A DNA stretch of 64,000 nt from Verrucomicrobiota bacterium (GCA_021325145.1 JAJPHR010000037.1:1-64000); one strand, 5' to 3'. Counted from the stretch's first letter, positions 14,806-24,269 are shown. A program made the numbers and translations. Notes: generated from the sequence alone by a model not told the origin.

Positions 14806-17319
14806 TTGAATACTGGCACTTATTCGCGGCCTGCTTTGGCCGCAATTGGGCTTCTGCTAATCTCCTTCCTGGTTGCTGCTGGCAACGCCGGAGCAGCGAG
14901 CTGTTTTGCGCCTCCAAGCGGGTTGGTCGATTGGTGGCCCGGTGATGGGAATGCGACGGACATCGTGGGCACCAACAACGGCGTGCTCCAGACCGGGGCG
15001 ATCGCCAGCGCGCCGGGTTTCGACGGCACGGCTTTTAGTTTCGATGGCCTCAGCGGGTTCGTTCAGTTTCCGGACGCGCCGGCATTTCATCCTGCCGTTT
15101 TTACGGTCGAGGCCTGGGTGAATTTCAGGTCCCTGGATTCATCAGGCAACGGCGCGCCGGCGGGCCAGCAATACATCGTCTTCAAACAAAACACCCGGAA
15201 TGACAATTTCGAAGGCATCAACCTTTCCAAGGGGCGCGGCACCGGAGACTTTTTTATCTTTGGCGTCAGTTCCGCCTCCGGCCAAGCGGCGGAGTTGCAC
15301 TCCTCCACGTTGGTGGTTACCGGGGCCTGGTACCATGTGGCGGGGGTGCGCACCTCGAATTCCATACAGCTTTACATCAACGGCCAGTTACAGGCCCAAA
15401 CCAACGTCAGCTTCCCGCAGGATTACGGCACGCTCCCGCTTTTCTTCGGCACCTCGGGCCAATCTTTTTGGGATCGCAAGCTCAACGGATGGCTCGACGA
15501 AGTCTCACTCTACAACCGGGCTCTTTCCTCGAATGAAATCGCGTCGATCTACGCCGCCGGGGCCGCTGGCAAATGCAAAGCCATAGCCGTCGCAACACAG
15601 CCCCAAAGCCAGACCGTACCGCCGGGCGCGACTGTCAGTTTCAATGCCGGCATCTCCGGCACTCTGCCCATCGTTTACCAATGGCAGCGAAACGGAACGA
15701 ACCTGAATGACGCCGGGAATATTTCCGGCAGTGCTTCGAATGTGCTGACGTTGACGAACGTTCAAACCAACAATTCGGCCGGCTATTCGCTTATTGCCAC
15801 AAACATTTCCGGTTCGGTCACCAGCGCCGTCGCAACGTTGACGGTCGATCCCACGCTCGTCGCTCCGACCATCACCAATCAACCCGCCAGCCAATCGGTT
15901 TCGGCCGGAACGAACGTGGTTTTCACCGTGGGCGCAACCGGCGGCGGCAACGCGCTCGGATACCAATGGCTGTTGAACGGCGTGGGCCTGAGCGATGGCG
16001 GTCAATTCAGCGGCACCGCGACTCCCACGTTGTTGATCACTTACGTCCTGCCCGCCAACGCGGGGAACTACTCGGTGGTGGTGACTAATTTTATTGGGTC
16101 GGTCACCAGTGCCGTTGCCACGTTGACCGTGAGTGCCCCGACTGGTTGCCTGCCGATGCCGTCGGGTCTGGTGGGTTGGTGGCCCGGAGATTTTGGCGGC
16201 CAGGATGTCATCGGAACCAACAACGGCACTCTCCAGGGCGGAGCGACCAGCGGCGCGCCGGGAGTGGTGGGCGGAGCTTTCCACATGGATGGCACGAATG
16301 GGTATGTGCAAATCAACAACGCGCCGGAACTCAACCAGAGCGTGCTCACGGTGGAATGCTGGGTGCGCTTCGATCAATTGGACACGCCGGGCACCTCGAC
16401 GGTGGGCGCGCAATATATCGTTTTCAAGCAAAACACCCGCAGCGGCAACTTTGAAGGCATCAACTTGTCCAAACATCGTTACGGCTACGACCTGATCGTG
16501 TGGGAGGCCAGTTCCGCGTCCGGACAAGCCACCGAACTGCGGTCAACCACTGCCATCACCAGCAATGTCTGGTACCACCTGGCCGGCGTGCGGGGAAGCA
16601 ACTTCATGGAGCTGTACGTCAATGGCCGCCTGGAGGTCCATACGAACATTAATTATCCCCAGGATTACGCGGCCCTGCCGCTTTATTTCGGCACCTCAAA
16701 CGAAGCCTACTGGGATCATAAACTTTCGGGATCGATCGACGAAGTCTCGCTCTACAACCGGCCCCTGACCTCGAATGAGATCGCCGCCCTTTACCTGGCC
16801 GGCAGCGCGGGCAAATGCAAGGGACCCGCCATCACCGCGCAGCCAACGGGCGGGCTGCTTTATTGGGGCGGAAATACCACGCTTAACTCCGGCGCCTCCG
16901 GTGTGAATCCCCTCGCCTTGCAGTGGCTGAAGAACAACGTGCCCGTACCGGGGGCGACGAACGCCTCATTGCCGCTGACGAACATCCAATTAACCGGTGC
17001 GGGGAGTTACAGTTTGATGGCCAGCAACGCTTATGGAATCGCGGCCAGCAGCCCGGCTTCCATCAGCGTCAAGCTGGCCGACGTTTCCTGGGCTCGCTCG
17101 ACGGCGGGCAATCAGCCAGGTTTTGGATTGAACATCGGCGGCCTCTCCAACCAGACCTACGGCATTCAATATTCACCTGATCTCGGACGATCCAACAATT
17201 GGTTTGGGTTGACCAACCTCACACTCACCTCGACAAGCAACCTTTGGATCGACCCGCAACCGCCGACGCAACCAAAGCGCTACTATCGCGTCGTGCCAGG
17301 GCCAATTTCCATCCCGTAA
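14806..17319 (+). CDS. Exported protein with two LamG and three Ig-like domains
   Basis: 837 residues starting at a TTG; the frame has no ATG or GTG upstream before a stop at 14755, and the TTG gives a good signal peptide (IGLLLISFLVAAGNAGA). Domain order: LamG/concanavalin-like 31-265 (SGLVDWWPGDGNATD to SLYNRALSSNEIASIY), Ig-like about 268-345, Ig-like about 350-445, second LamG 446-665 (SGLVGWWPGD to SLYNRPLTSNEIAALY), Ig-like about 670-755, then a C-terminal module (YGIQYSPDL to KRYYRVV). The two LamG copies are clearly duplicated. A role in carbohydrate or surface binding is inferred from LamG domains in general. Confidence 0.85.
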   Translation: MNTGTYSRPALAAIGLLLISFLVAAGNAGAASCFAPPSGLVDWWPGDGNATDIVGTNNGVLQTGAIASAPGFDGTAFSFDGLSGFVQFPDAPAFHPAVFTVEAWVNFRSLDSSGNGAPAGQQYIVFKQNTRNDNFEGINLSKGRGTGDFFIFGVSSASGQAAELHSSTLVVTGAWYHVAGVRTSNSIQLYINGQLQAQTNVSFPQDYGTLPLFFGTSGQSFWDRKLNGWLDEVSLYNRALSSNEIASIYAAGAAGKCKAIAVATQPQSQTVPPGATVSFNAGISGTLPIVYQWQRNGTNLNDAGNISGSASNVLTLTNVQTNNSAGYSLIATNISGSVTSAVATLTVDPTLVAPTITNQPASQSVSAGTNVVFTVGATGGGNALGYQWLLNGVGLSDGGQFSGTATPTLLITYVLPANAGNYSVVVTNFIGSVTSAVATLTVSAPTGCLPMPSGLVGWWPGDFGGQDVIGTNNGTLQGGATSGAPGVVGGAFHMDGTNGYVQINNAPELNQSVLTVECWVRFDQLDTPGTSTVGAQYIVFKQNTRSGNFEGINLSKHRYGYDLIVWEASSASGQATELRSTTAITSNVWYHLAGVRGSNFMELYVNGRLEVHTNINYPQDYAALPLYFGTSNEAYWDHKLSGSIDEVSLYNRPLTSNEIAALYLAGSAGKCKGPAITAQPTGGLLYWGGNTTLNSGASGVNPLALQWLKNNVPVPGATNASLPLTNIQLTGAGSYSLMASNAYGIAASSPASISVKLADVSWARSTAGNQPGFGLNIGGLSNQTYGIQYSPDLGRSNNWFGLTNLTLTSTSNLWIDPQPPTQPKRYYRVVPGPISIP

Positions 17320-17371
17320 GAGCCGCCACGCTGATCCGCCTCGAACGTTCTCCGGCCCGTACGCAAACAGA

Positions 17372-17390
17372 GACATCGCGCTACGATGTC
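17372..17390. repeat. CATCG-hairpin dispersed element, copy 1
   Basis: GACATCG, loop CGCTA, CGATGTC is a perfect 7-bp hairpin in the gap after the LamG-protein gene. Related hairpins occur at 26487-26510, 39832-39854 and 39962-39978, and flanking sequence (CGTTC..CGGCC) is also partly shared with the 26487 copy in inverted orientation. Confidence 0.7.
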
Positions 17391-17423
17391 CCTGCTGGTA
17401 AAACAAAATACGTCTGTGCCGCC

Positions 17424-17867
17424 TCAGCTCTTCTTCGCTTCACGCTTGGCTTCCCAATCCCGCTCGACCGGGTTGCCGTTGCGCTCCATTTCCGTTTTTC
17501 CCTTGATCGTATCGTCGGTGATCTTCCCGTGATATTTGATCGTCATTTTCCCATTCTGGGTTTCACGACTGACGTTGAATGAAACCTCGTCGCCATTAAC
17601 CTTGCCCTCTTCGATGTCGGTTGAACTAACTTCGCCGCCACGTCCGGGAGCCATGACTTTGCCCGTCACTTTATCACCCTCGACTTTCAACTTGAGGGTA
17701 TTGGTGCGATCCGGCCCGCCATTGCGGCCAGGGATTGTCCACACCCAGGTGCCGGTGGGGTCCGCTTTTTTGTCTTCGGCTCGGGTTTGAAAGGCGCTCA
17801 GCACAGTCAGTGCGCAGATTCCTAACGTAATGAAGGGTAGGGCGAAGGTTTTTCTTTTCTGTTGCAT
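17424..17867 (-). CDS. Small exported protein of unknown function
   Basis: 147 residues with a signal peptide (MQQKRKTFALPFITLGICAL, cleavage probably after TRA). The mature part begins DPTGTWVWTIPGRNGG and alternates short beta strands with charged turns (LKLKVEGDKVTGKVMAPG, KMTIKYHGKITDDTIKGKTE), suggesting a small beta barrel or lipocalin-like fold. A GTW...TLKL..G..VTG pattern is common in exported proteins of planctomycetes and verrucomicrobia, where the function is unknown. It is convergent with the LamG gene. Confidence 0.7.
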   Translation of the reverse strand: MQQKRKTFALPFITLGICALTVLSAFQTRAEDKKADPTGTWVWTIPGRNGGPDRTNTLKLKVEGDKVTGKVMAPGRGGEVSSTDIEEGKVNGDEVSFNVSRETQNGKMTIKYHGKITDDTIKGKTEMERNGNPVERDWEAKREAKKS

Positions 17868-18072
17868 ACGATGTTTGCGTTGGGTTTTGGTTTATGATCT
17901 CCTCCTCCCATGGAAAGCATGCCGCGGCAGACTTTCAAAAAGGCGAGGTCAAATCTTTGACGCTTCCCGGCAGGGAAAGGTTACACCGCGGAGGTGAACC
18001 TATCATCGCAGGATTATAACCAGCTTGACATCAGCAGGTTAGACTAGTTCAACGAATTAGCCGAAAGCCCGG

Positions 18073-21000
18073 TTACGGCCCCTGTTGAATGGCCCGATAG
18101 AAGCGGCGCGGGAAATTGGTTGCGCCCGGGTCCACGAGGTCCATGAAATTGGAAGGGGCCACATTGGTGCTCACCGGAGTCCAATTAATGAAATCCGTCG
18201 AGGCTTGAAGCACGTAACTCTTGCCTTGGAGGCCGGACACGCGCAGATCAAACGTGCCGTTCGTAAAAGAGCCCGGCGCGACAAAAGCCGGTGGCAAAGC
18301 GGACAGCGGATACAACTGGCTCTGCGGGATGTTAGTCGTCGCGGTGGAGGGACTGCTCCAGGCAAGCTGCGCGATCGCGCCTCCTCCCTGCTGAAAATAT
18401 TCCATGTCGATGGTGTACATCTGTCCTGCCTGCAAACCGATCGACCCGCCCCACGTCGTCGGCGACTGCGGCACCCAATGGTCGATCAGCAACTGGCCGT
18501 TCACCCAAAGTCGGACGCCATCGTCCGTGGTCGTGAAAAAGGTATAGGTCTCGTTGAACAGCGGCTGCACCAGCCCCGTCCAGCGAACGGTATAGTTCGC
18601 CGTGGGGATGCTCGGATCAGGCGAAACCGTGTTCCAGTTGAAATTGATGGTGGCATCGGTGCGGACCAGCGGCGAACCGGTGAACGGGCTGGTGAAAAGC
18701 GTATTCGCGTAATACTGGCCCAACAGGCCGGTGCCATGGCCAAGCGTGGAGCTGTTGTAAAAGGTCGCAATGGTGACGGTGCCATTCGGCGCTCCGGGCA
18801 CCGTGGCCATCGCTTGAACGGCGGCATTGCTCGTGAGGATAAATGATCCCGTGTAAAGGATTGAGTTCGTCGTCGGCGCGGAACCATCCAGCGTGTAATA
18901 GATCGAAACACCTGGCGCGGCGTCGGTAATCGTGATGCTGACGGAGTTCGTGAAAACCCCGCCGTTGGGAACGATCATTGGCGGCGTGAGAAAGATGCCG
19001 CTGCCGTAAACCGCCAGCGAACCCGCCATGTTCAAATACACCTTGCCGTTGGCAACCGTCGGCACGCTCCACTTCACTCCCGCGCCCGGATTGTCGCGCG
19101 TGGAATTCTGGCTGGTGTTGTAAAGTTCCTGCGTGAGGTTGGTGGCATTGTACGCGTGCAGCACCGACGAGTTGATGGCCCAGACAATCGCATTGTTGGT
19201 TCCATTGGCGGAAATGCTGGGCGATTGCCCACCGAGGCTGGCGGGAGTCTGTGTAATTGGGGTGGTGTTGATGACGGCGTTGGAGATCGCAAATGCCTTG
19301 ATGTGATCACTGGTGCCGCCGCAATAAATCATGCCGTTGAAATAGCCGGGCGTGCTCCACATGCCTCCGACCGCATTGATGGCCGCTTGCACGATCTGGC
19401 TGTCGCTGTTGCCCGTGTTGAACTTGCCCAGGTTGTCGCGGTCCACCAGGTACAACGTGCCGTTCTTGCCCGTAGCCACGAGCAAATGCGGATGCGCCAC
19501 GCTGCCCACCGAATCCGGCAGGAGGATCTGCCCGGCGGAGCCAAGATCCAGGTCAGCCAGGTTCATGGCGAGCTGGTCGTGTGGCGTGAAGTAATCCGCC
19601 AGCGCCAGCCCGTTGGTCGTCGAGAGCTTGATCAGGCTGTCGCCAAAAACGGCGTGCGCGGCATCGAAATTGCCGTTGCCGCTTTCCAGGTAAAGGTTTC
19701 CTGCGGCATCAACGGCTGGTCCGCAGCCCGCCTGCCAGAACCCGCCGCCCGAGCCGTTGGGATTCGCGTTCCAGATTCCCGTCTGGGCCAGCGTGTAGGC
19801 ATTATAGGAGAACACCCAGCCGTGATACGGCGGATAGTCGAAGTGGCCGGTAAACGGAACGTAAACCGTGCCGTTGTTGAACGCGAGCGAAGCGCGTTGG
19901 TGATGTTTCAATTGCACGAACGGCAAGACCCCGTTGATGCTGCCGTCCCCCACGCCCGGAACGCTTCCCTGAATAAGCACCGGGCCGCCAAACTTTTCAG
20001 CCCCGGTCGCCACGTCCAGCACATGCAGCCGGTTGTAAAAATTCGTCACCCCGCCCGCGATCTCCTTGGTGATCGCCACCAAATAAATGGTTCCCGACGC
20101 CGGGTCGATGACCGGCGTGCCGGTGATGCCGAGTTCAGCGCCAACGAACCCGCCGGCAATGCTCGCAAGGTCCGCCGTGGCATTGACGGTGAAAATCCCC
20201 GCGCCGGGATTGATGAAGCTCACCTGCCAGAGCGGCAGGCTGTTGGCCCCGGCGTTGCTGTCCGCGTCGAAGGCATAAACGCTGTCGTGCTCGGTGGCGC
20301 CGAACACCACGTTGTGCATTCCCTTGCCGGGGATGTTTACATTGGGCAGCACCAGCGGCTGGCCGATCATATTCCCGTCCAGAATGCAGGAGAACAATTT
20401 CCCGAACGAGTTGGTGTTGACGTTCGCGAGCGTCAGGACCGTTTCGTTCGTATTCGCTCCCCCGCGCGTGTTGTCGTTGCGATAGGTCAGCACGGACACG
20501 AGCGCGGGCGGCGGCGGATTCGTGACCGGGGTGGTGAAGCTTTGCGCCGGAGAAGCCCAACTTGCCCCCGCCGCGTTCGATGCCTGGGCCGAGAAATAGT
20601 AGGTTGCGTTCGGCGATAGTCCACTGATCACCCGGGCGAAGCGCCCCACTTGCGTGCCCAGCCCGATGCTGTTCGCCCAGGCGCCGGGAGTGGTGCCGCC
20701 ATTCGACGGGCCGTAATAAAGAGTAACGGTGGGCGCGTCGTTTCCGAGCGAGAGCACCTGCCCCGACAGCAACGCCGAGGTTGTCAGGATGTTCGTCGCG
20801 GGCAGGTTGGCCAACCCGGCGAGCGCGGCTGAAGCCGTGGTGAAAGTCTGCGAAGGCGTCGCCCAGGTGGTGCCGGCGGAATTGACCGCCACCGCCGTAT
20901 AGTAATAAGTCGAGTTGGGGGACAGGCCTGCGACCGTTTGCGCGAACGAACCGGTTTGCACGCCCAGCACCACATTCTGCGCCCACGCAGCGGCGTTGGT

Positions 21001-22539
21001 TCCGCCATCGGTCGGCCCGTAATAAATCAAGATCTCCGGCGAATTGCCGCCGGTGGAAAGCACGGTGCCGGTCAGCGTCGCCGCCCGGGTCTGGATGCCG
21101 ACAGGAGCGGCATTGGCCACCGTCGGCGGCGTGACGGGACCATTCGTTACTCCGCCGCGAATTCCGCTCAGGGCATAAATCGCCGTGGCGCCGACTCCCG
21201 CCGCTTCGTTGAAAGTCACGCTGGCCAGCGGTTTGTTGGTCGCACCCAGCAGCGCAACCAGATCCAGCGTCGTTTGAAACATCCGCGGAAAGCCGGGATT
21301 GCCCTGTAATGCGCCGGTGGTCAGGTTGATGCGCTCGAATCCGCCCAGCGCCGGGGCGGCGTTGGGGTCAAACCAATCCGGCGCGTTGTACGTCGTGGTG
21401 AAGCTGCTGCCGTCCATGAAGTTCAAGGTCACATTGGGAGTGCCGCCGCCATTCGCCGAATTGACCAGTATGGAAAGGCTGTTGTAGAGCGCGGGCGTGG
21501 TCAGCGTCAACGTGCCGCGGTTCGTGCCAGTCTCGCTGCTCAACACCAGCGCGTTGTTCGCGGTGTAAGGCTGCAACTGGAACAAAGCGCCATCCACCAG
21601 GCTCGAAAATGCGCCGTTCTTCGGCAGGCCGTTGGTCGTGCCCGCCAGGCCGTTTTGGTAAAACGCCGTGCCTTCCCCGGGATTCAATTCCGCCGCGTAG
21701 TTGGTGTAAGGCAGCCCGGAAGCGGTGTTCTCGATGACCAGGTCGCGATTCCAACCCGTGACAGTGATGGGCGTCGCACCCGCGGCCAGGAGCCCGCTGA
21801 CGGCATAGATCGCGGTCGATTTGGCCTGTGCCTTGCCAAACGTGATGCTCGCGAGCGGTTTGTTGGTGGCGCCCAAAGCCGCGGCCAGGTTGATCGTGGT
21901 TTGGTAGAATCGCGGGTTCTGCGTCCCGCCCGAATCGCTGCCGGTGGTCAAATCGATGCGGGCGAACCCGAACCATGCCACGTTGTTGGTTTTGTTGAAC
22001 CAGTCCGGGGCGATATAGGTGGTGACGTACGTGCTGCCATCCATGAAATTCAGCGTGAGCGTACCCGTAATGTTCGTGCCGTTGCCCGAGTCGGCGACCA
22101 CCGCAATCTGCGCGTACGTCGCCGGGGTGACCAAGGTCAGCGTCCCGCTCGTAAGCCCCGTGTCGGGGCTCAACACCAGCGCGTTGTTCGCGGTGTAAGG
22201 CTGCAACTGGAAAATGGTGCCGTCCCCTGCCATGCTCGCAAACATCCCCGACGGCGGCAGGCCCCAGGCCAACGTACCCAACCCAGTTTGGTAAAAAGCG
22301 TTGTTCTCCCCAGCGTTCATGTTGCTCGCGTAATTAGTGTAAGGCGGCCCCGACGCGGTGCTCTCGATCATCACGTCCCGGTTCCAGCCGGTCACGGTCA
22401 CAGGCGTCATGTTCGTGGCCGCTCGCGCGGCGGACGCGGCCACGCAGCCAAAAACGACCAGCACCAACCAGGAACGGTATCCAAGCGCTTTGGCAGGCAA
22501 CCGGCAGCACTCAAGCCGAGGAACTTCTCTGAGACTCAT
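18073..22539 (-). CDS. Giant exported modular protein with PA14 domain
   Basis: 1488 residues. A signal peptide covers about the first 41 residues (SWLVLVVFGCVAASAARA). Residues 45-480 hold two copies of a roughly 210-residue module (VTVTGWNRD...YTNYA...NNALVLS). Two FN3-like repeats follow to about 690, each ending in an SFTTP or TFTTA segment. Residues 690-1170 have a PQQ/beta-propeller-like pattern (VYAFDADS, HVLDVATGAEKFGG, LYLVDRDNLGKF). Then come a chitobiase/HEX C-terminal-like domain (SIYYTLDGSAPTTNS), a PA14 domain (YTFFTTTDDGVRLWVNG) at about 1260-1410, and a C-terminal module ending FPRRFYRAI. A carbohydrate-interacting surface or secreted protein is inferred. Confidence 0.85.
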   Translation of the reverse strand: MSLREVPRLECCRLPAKALGYRSWLVLVVFGCVAASAARAATNMTPVTVTGWNRDVMIESTASGPPYTNYASNMNAGENNAFYQTGLGTLAWGLPPSGMFASMAGDGTIFQLQPYTANNALVLSPDTGLTSGTLTLVTPATYAQIAVVADSGNGTNITGTLTLNFMDGSTYVTTYIAPDWFNKTNNVAWFGFARIDLTTGSDSGGTQNPRFYQTTINLAAALGATNKPLASITFGKAQAKSTAIYAVSGLLAAGATPITVTGWNRDLVIENTASGLPYTNYAAELNPGEGTAFYQNGLAGTTNGLPKNGAFSSLVDGALFQLQPYTANNALVLSSETGTNRGTLTLTTPALYNSLSILVNSANGGGTPNVTLNFMDGSSFTTTYNAPDWFDPNAAPALGGFERINLTTGALQGNPGFPRMFQTTLDLVALLGATNKPLASVTFNEAAGVGATAIYALSGIRGGVTNGPVTPPTVANAAPVGIQTRAATLTGTVLSTGGNSPEILIYYGPTDGGTNAAAWAQNVVLGVQTGSFAQTVAGLSPNSTYYYTAVAVNSAGTTWATPSQTFTTASAALAGLANLPATNILTTSALLSGQVLSLGNDAPTVTLYYGPSNGGTTPGAWANSIGLGTQVGRFARVISGLSPNATYYFSAQASNAAGASWASPAQSFTTPVTNPPPPALVSVLTYRNDNTRGGANTNETVLTLANVNTNSFGKLFSCILDGNMIGQPLVLPNVNIPGKGMHNVVFGATEHDSVYAFDADSNAGANSLPLWQVSFINPGAGIFTVNATADLASIAGGFVGAELGITGTPVIDPASGTIYLVAITKEIAGGVTNFYNRLHVLDVATGAEKFGGPVLIQGSVPGVGDGSINGVLPFVQLKHHQRASLAFNNGTVYVPFTGHFDYPPYHGWVFSYNAYTLAQTGIWNANPNGSGGGFWQAGCGPAVDAAGNLYLESGNGNFDAAHAVFGDSLIKLSTTNGLALADYFTPHDQLAMNLADLDLGSAGQILLPDSVGSVAHPHLLVATGKNGTLYLVDRDNLGKFNTGNSDSQIVQAAINAVGGMWSTPGYFNGMIYCGGTSDHIKAFAISNAVINTTPITQTPASLGGQSPSISANGTNNAIVWAINSSVLHAYNATNLTQELYNTSQNSTRDNPGAGVKWSVPTVANGKVYLNMAGSLAVYGSGIFLTPPMIVPNGGVFTNSVSITITDAAPGVSIYYTLDGSAPTTNSILYTGSFILTSNAAVQAMATVPGAPNGTVTIATFYNSSTLGHGTGLLGQYYANTLFTSPFTGSPLVRTDATINFNWNTVSPDPSIPTANYTVRWTGLVQPLFNETYTFFTTTDDGVRLWVNGQLLIDHWVPQSPTTWGGSIGLQAGQMYTIDMEYFQQGGGAIAQLAWSSPSTATTNIPQSQLYPLSALPPAFVAPGSFTNGTFDLRVSGLQGKSYVLQASTDFINWTPVSTNVAPSNFMDLVDPGATNFPRRFYRAIQQGP

Positions 22540-22991
22540 GCTGTTTAATTAGCAGAGGCTGACTTCCAATTCCAGTTCAAACTCAGTCCCGATGGTAACG
22601 CCTTATCAATCGTCCTCGCTTCGCCCGCCTCCCAAGCGAAAAGCGCAACCCGCTGTTTTCTACGCAACTCGCAATCCATCAGGTGTTTAGGCGTATTTTT
22701 AAGCTCTGACCGGGGTCTCGACGCCAAAAATGGGAGGTTTAATTTACTTTAATTTGGTTTAAATTACCTTAATTTTTCCCGCCCGGGCGGTTTGCCGTTC
22801 ATTGACGAAGCATCCTCCAAACGGCCCGCCTTTTATCAGACGATGTCGGCGGACACGGAGGCCCGGCTTTTGAATTTGCGGGTGCCTGTGCGCTCGTCAT
22901 TCTCTGCTCGACGCCCGTCCGGTGACTTTTGTTCATTGACTTGCCAGGAGTCAGCGTCAAACCTTGTGCGCGATTCATTCGCGCGAAGTCG
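22540..22991. other. Divergent intergenic region with a phased A/T repeat
   Basis: The region separates the giant PA14 protein from the Nif11-like operon. Short frames on both strands lack coding character. It contains the phased array at 22738-22777 followed by a GCCCGGGC palindrome, which may act as a promoter-proximal or architectural element. Confidence 0.6.
22738..22777. repeat. Four-unit 10-bp phased A/T repeat, copy 1
   Basis: Four consecutive 10-base units TTTAATTTAC, TTTAATTTGG, TTTAAATTAC and CTTAATTTTT, preceded by CCAAAAATGGGAGG and followed by CCCGCCCGGGC. A copy with the first two units swapped is at 54629-54668, with related flanks. The exact helical periodicity suggests curved DNA or a protein lining one face of the helix. 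Confidence 0.8.
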
Positions 22992-23198
22992 ATGTCACAG
23001 CAAAGCTTCGATCATTTCCGGGAACTGGTTTTGCAGGACCCCGCTCTGCAAACGCAACTGCAGGCGGCGAACAATCTTTCCGAGCTGACGCCGCTGGTCC
23101 TGAAACTGGGCCGTGAGCGAGGCTGCGAAATCACGGCTGGGGATATTGAAGCGGCGTGGCAGGCGGCCCGCCGCGCGTGGATTGAGAGGTGGATTTGA
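22992..23198 (+). CDS. Nif11-like small protein
   Basis: 68 residues from the ATG at 22992. The pattern FDHFRELVLQDPALQTQLQ followed by LVLKLGRERGCEITAGDIEAA matches the Nif11 leader-peptide fold (an amphipathic pair of helices with xxDxxLxxQL and a G...IT..DI segment). In RiPP pathways Nif11 domains act as leader peptides recognised by modifying enzymes. Here no double-Gly cleavage site or Cys/Ser-rich core follows, so it may be a stand-alone recognition or chaperone-like protein. It overlaps the sulfotransferase start by 10 bases, indicating translational coupling. A longer frame from 22929 exists but adds no family sequence. Confidence 0.65.
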   Translation: MSQQSFDHFRELVLQDPALQTQLQAANNLSELTPLVLKLGRERGCEITAGDIEAAWQAARRAWIERWI

Positions 23199-24181
23199 AC
23201 TCCGGCCCGGAACGGTTTGCCGGTTGGATTCCCATCGGGCTCTATTGGCGCGGCACGCAGCCGATGGTCGATTGGTGCCACGCGGGTGACGCTCGCTTCA
23301 CCGACCCCTTCTTCGAGCAAACCATTGCGGGCCTCGTTCAGCGCCCGTTCCAGCTTTTGTTCCGCCATCAGACTCCGGTTGAAGAATTGCCCGCGATCAA
23401 TGCGGCGCTGCCCGGGTTGAAGCTGGGCGGCTTTATCTTTCATTTATCCCGCTGCGGATCCACGGTCGTCTCGCGCATGCTGGCCGCGCTGCCGCAAAAC
23501 CTGGTGCTCTCTGAACCGCGGTTGTTGGACTTTGTTTTTCGCAGTCACTTCCACCAAAGCAGCATCTCCGAGGAACAGCGGATCACCTGGCTGCGGTCGT
23601 TGGTCAGCGCACTCGGGCAGCAGCGCCGAACCGAACAAACGCATTACTTCATTAAATTCGACAGTTGGCACGCACTTCAACTGCCGCTCATCCGGCGGGC
23701 CTTTCCGGAAGTCCCATGGCTGTTCATTTATCGCGAACCGGCCGAAGTGATGGTTTCGCACGAACGCCAGCCGGCGGCACAAATGGTGCCCGGCGTAATC
23801 GACCCACGATGGCTCGGACTCGCCCCGGATGCCTTGGGCCGAATCCCCGGGGACGAATACTGCGCGCGAGTGCTGGCGGCGATTTTGCAAACGGCGCTCA
23901 CGCACAGCAACACTGGCAACGTCCAGTTCATTAATTACCGTCAATTGCCTGACATCGTGTTCAGCTTGATCCTGCCTTTCTTCCAAGTCTCTTGCGCCGC
24001 CGGAAGCATGAGTCATCTTCGAGAAGTCGCCCGCTTGAACGCCAAGGAACCCTCGCAGCCGTTCATGCCCGATTCCGCCGCCAAGCAGAAGGAAGCCGGC
24101 GAGCGCATTCGTCAACTTAGCGACCGGCTATTGCAGCCCTGGTATGAACAGATGGAAGCTCGTTCCAGCCATTCCGCTTGA
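23189..24181 (+). CDS. Sulfotransferase-family protein
   Basis: 330 residues from a GTG inside the end of the Nif11-like gene, with GAGAG just upstream. The PAPS 5'-phosphosulfate-loop equivalent is FHLSRCGSTVVSRML at about residues 84-98, followed by LVLSEPRLLDFVF and later PWLFIYREPAEVMVSHERQP, which matches the 3'-phosphate-binding region of sulfotransferases (the R-P-E..xS pattern). These enzymes transfer sulfate from PAPS to a hydroxyl or amine; the acceptor here could be a carbohydrate, a lipid or a tyrosine. Being coupled to a Nif11-like protein and followed by exported structural proteins suggests a modification role in that cassette, which is inference. Confidence 0.8.
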   Translation: MDLNSGPERFAGWIPIGLYWRGTQPMVDWCHAGDARFTDPFFEQTIAGLVQRPFQLLFRHQTPVEELPAINAALPGLKLGGFIFHLSRCGSTVVSRMLAALPQNLVLSEPRLLDFVFRSHFHQSSISEEQRITWLRSLVSALGQQRRTEQTHYFIKFDSWHALQLPLIRRAFPEVPWLFIYREPAEVMVSHERQPAAQMVPGVIDPRWLGLAPDALGRIPGDEYCARVLAAILQTALTHSNTGNVQFINYRQLPDIVFSLILPFFQVSCAAGSMSHLREVARLNAKEPSQPFMPDSAAKQKEAGERIRQLSDRLLQPWYEQMEARSSHSA

Positions 24182-24240
24182 ACGGCTCAAGTCGTTCTGC
24201 CCACCCCGCTCGTCCGTAATTATACGTAATTAAAAAGCAC

Positions 24241-24269
24241 TTGCCTATCCCTGCGGGTTATCCTAGATT
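24241..24269 (+). promoter_or_regulatory. Possible promoter of the tail-collar cassette
   Basis: TTGCCT (24241-24246), a 17-base spacer and TAGATT (24264-24269) each match four of six sigma-70 consensus bases. The first start codon of the cassette is about 50 bases downstream. Confidence 0.3.

Noticed and set aside
22545..22727. A 60-codon minus-strand frame between the giant protein and the Nif11-like gene
   Set aside because: It lacks protein-like composition and adjoins a repeat-rich intergenic region; no start signal is visible.
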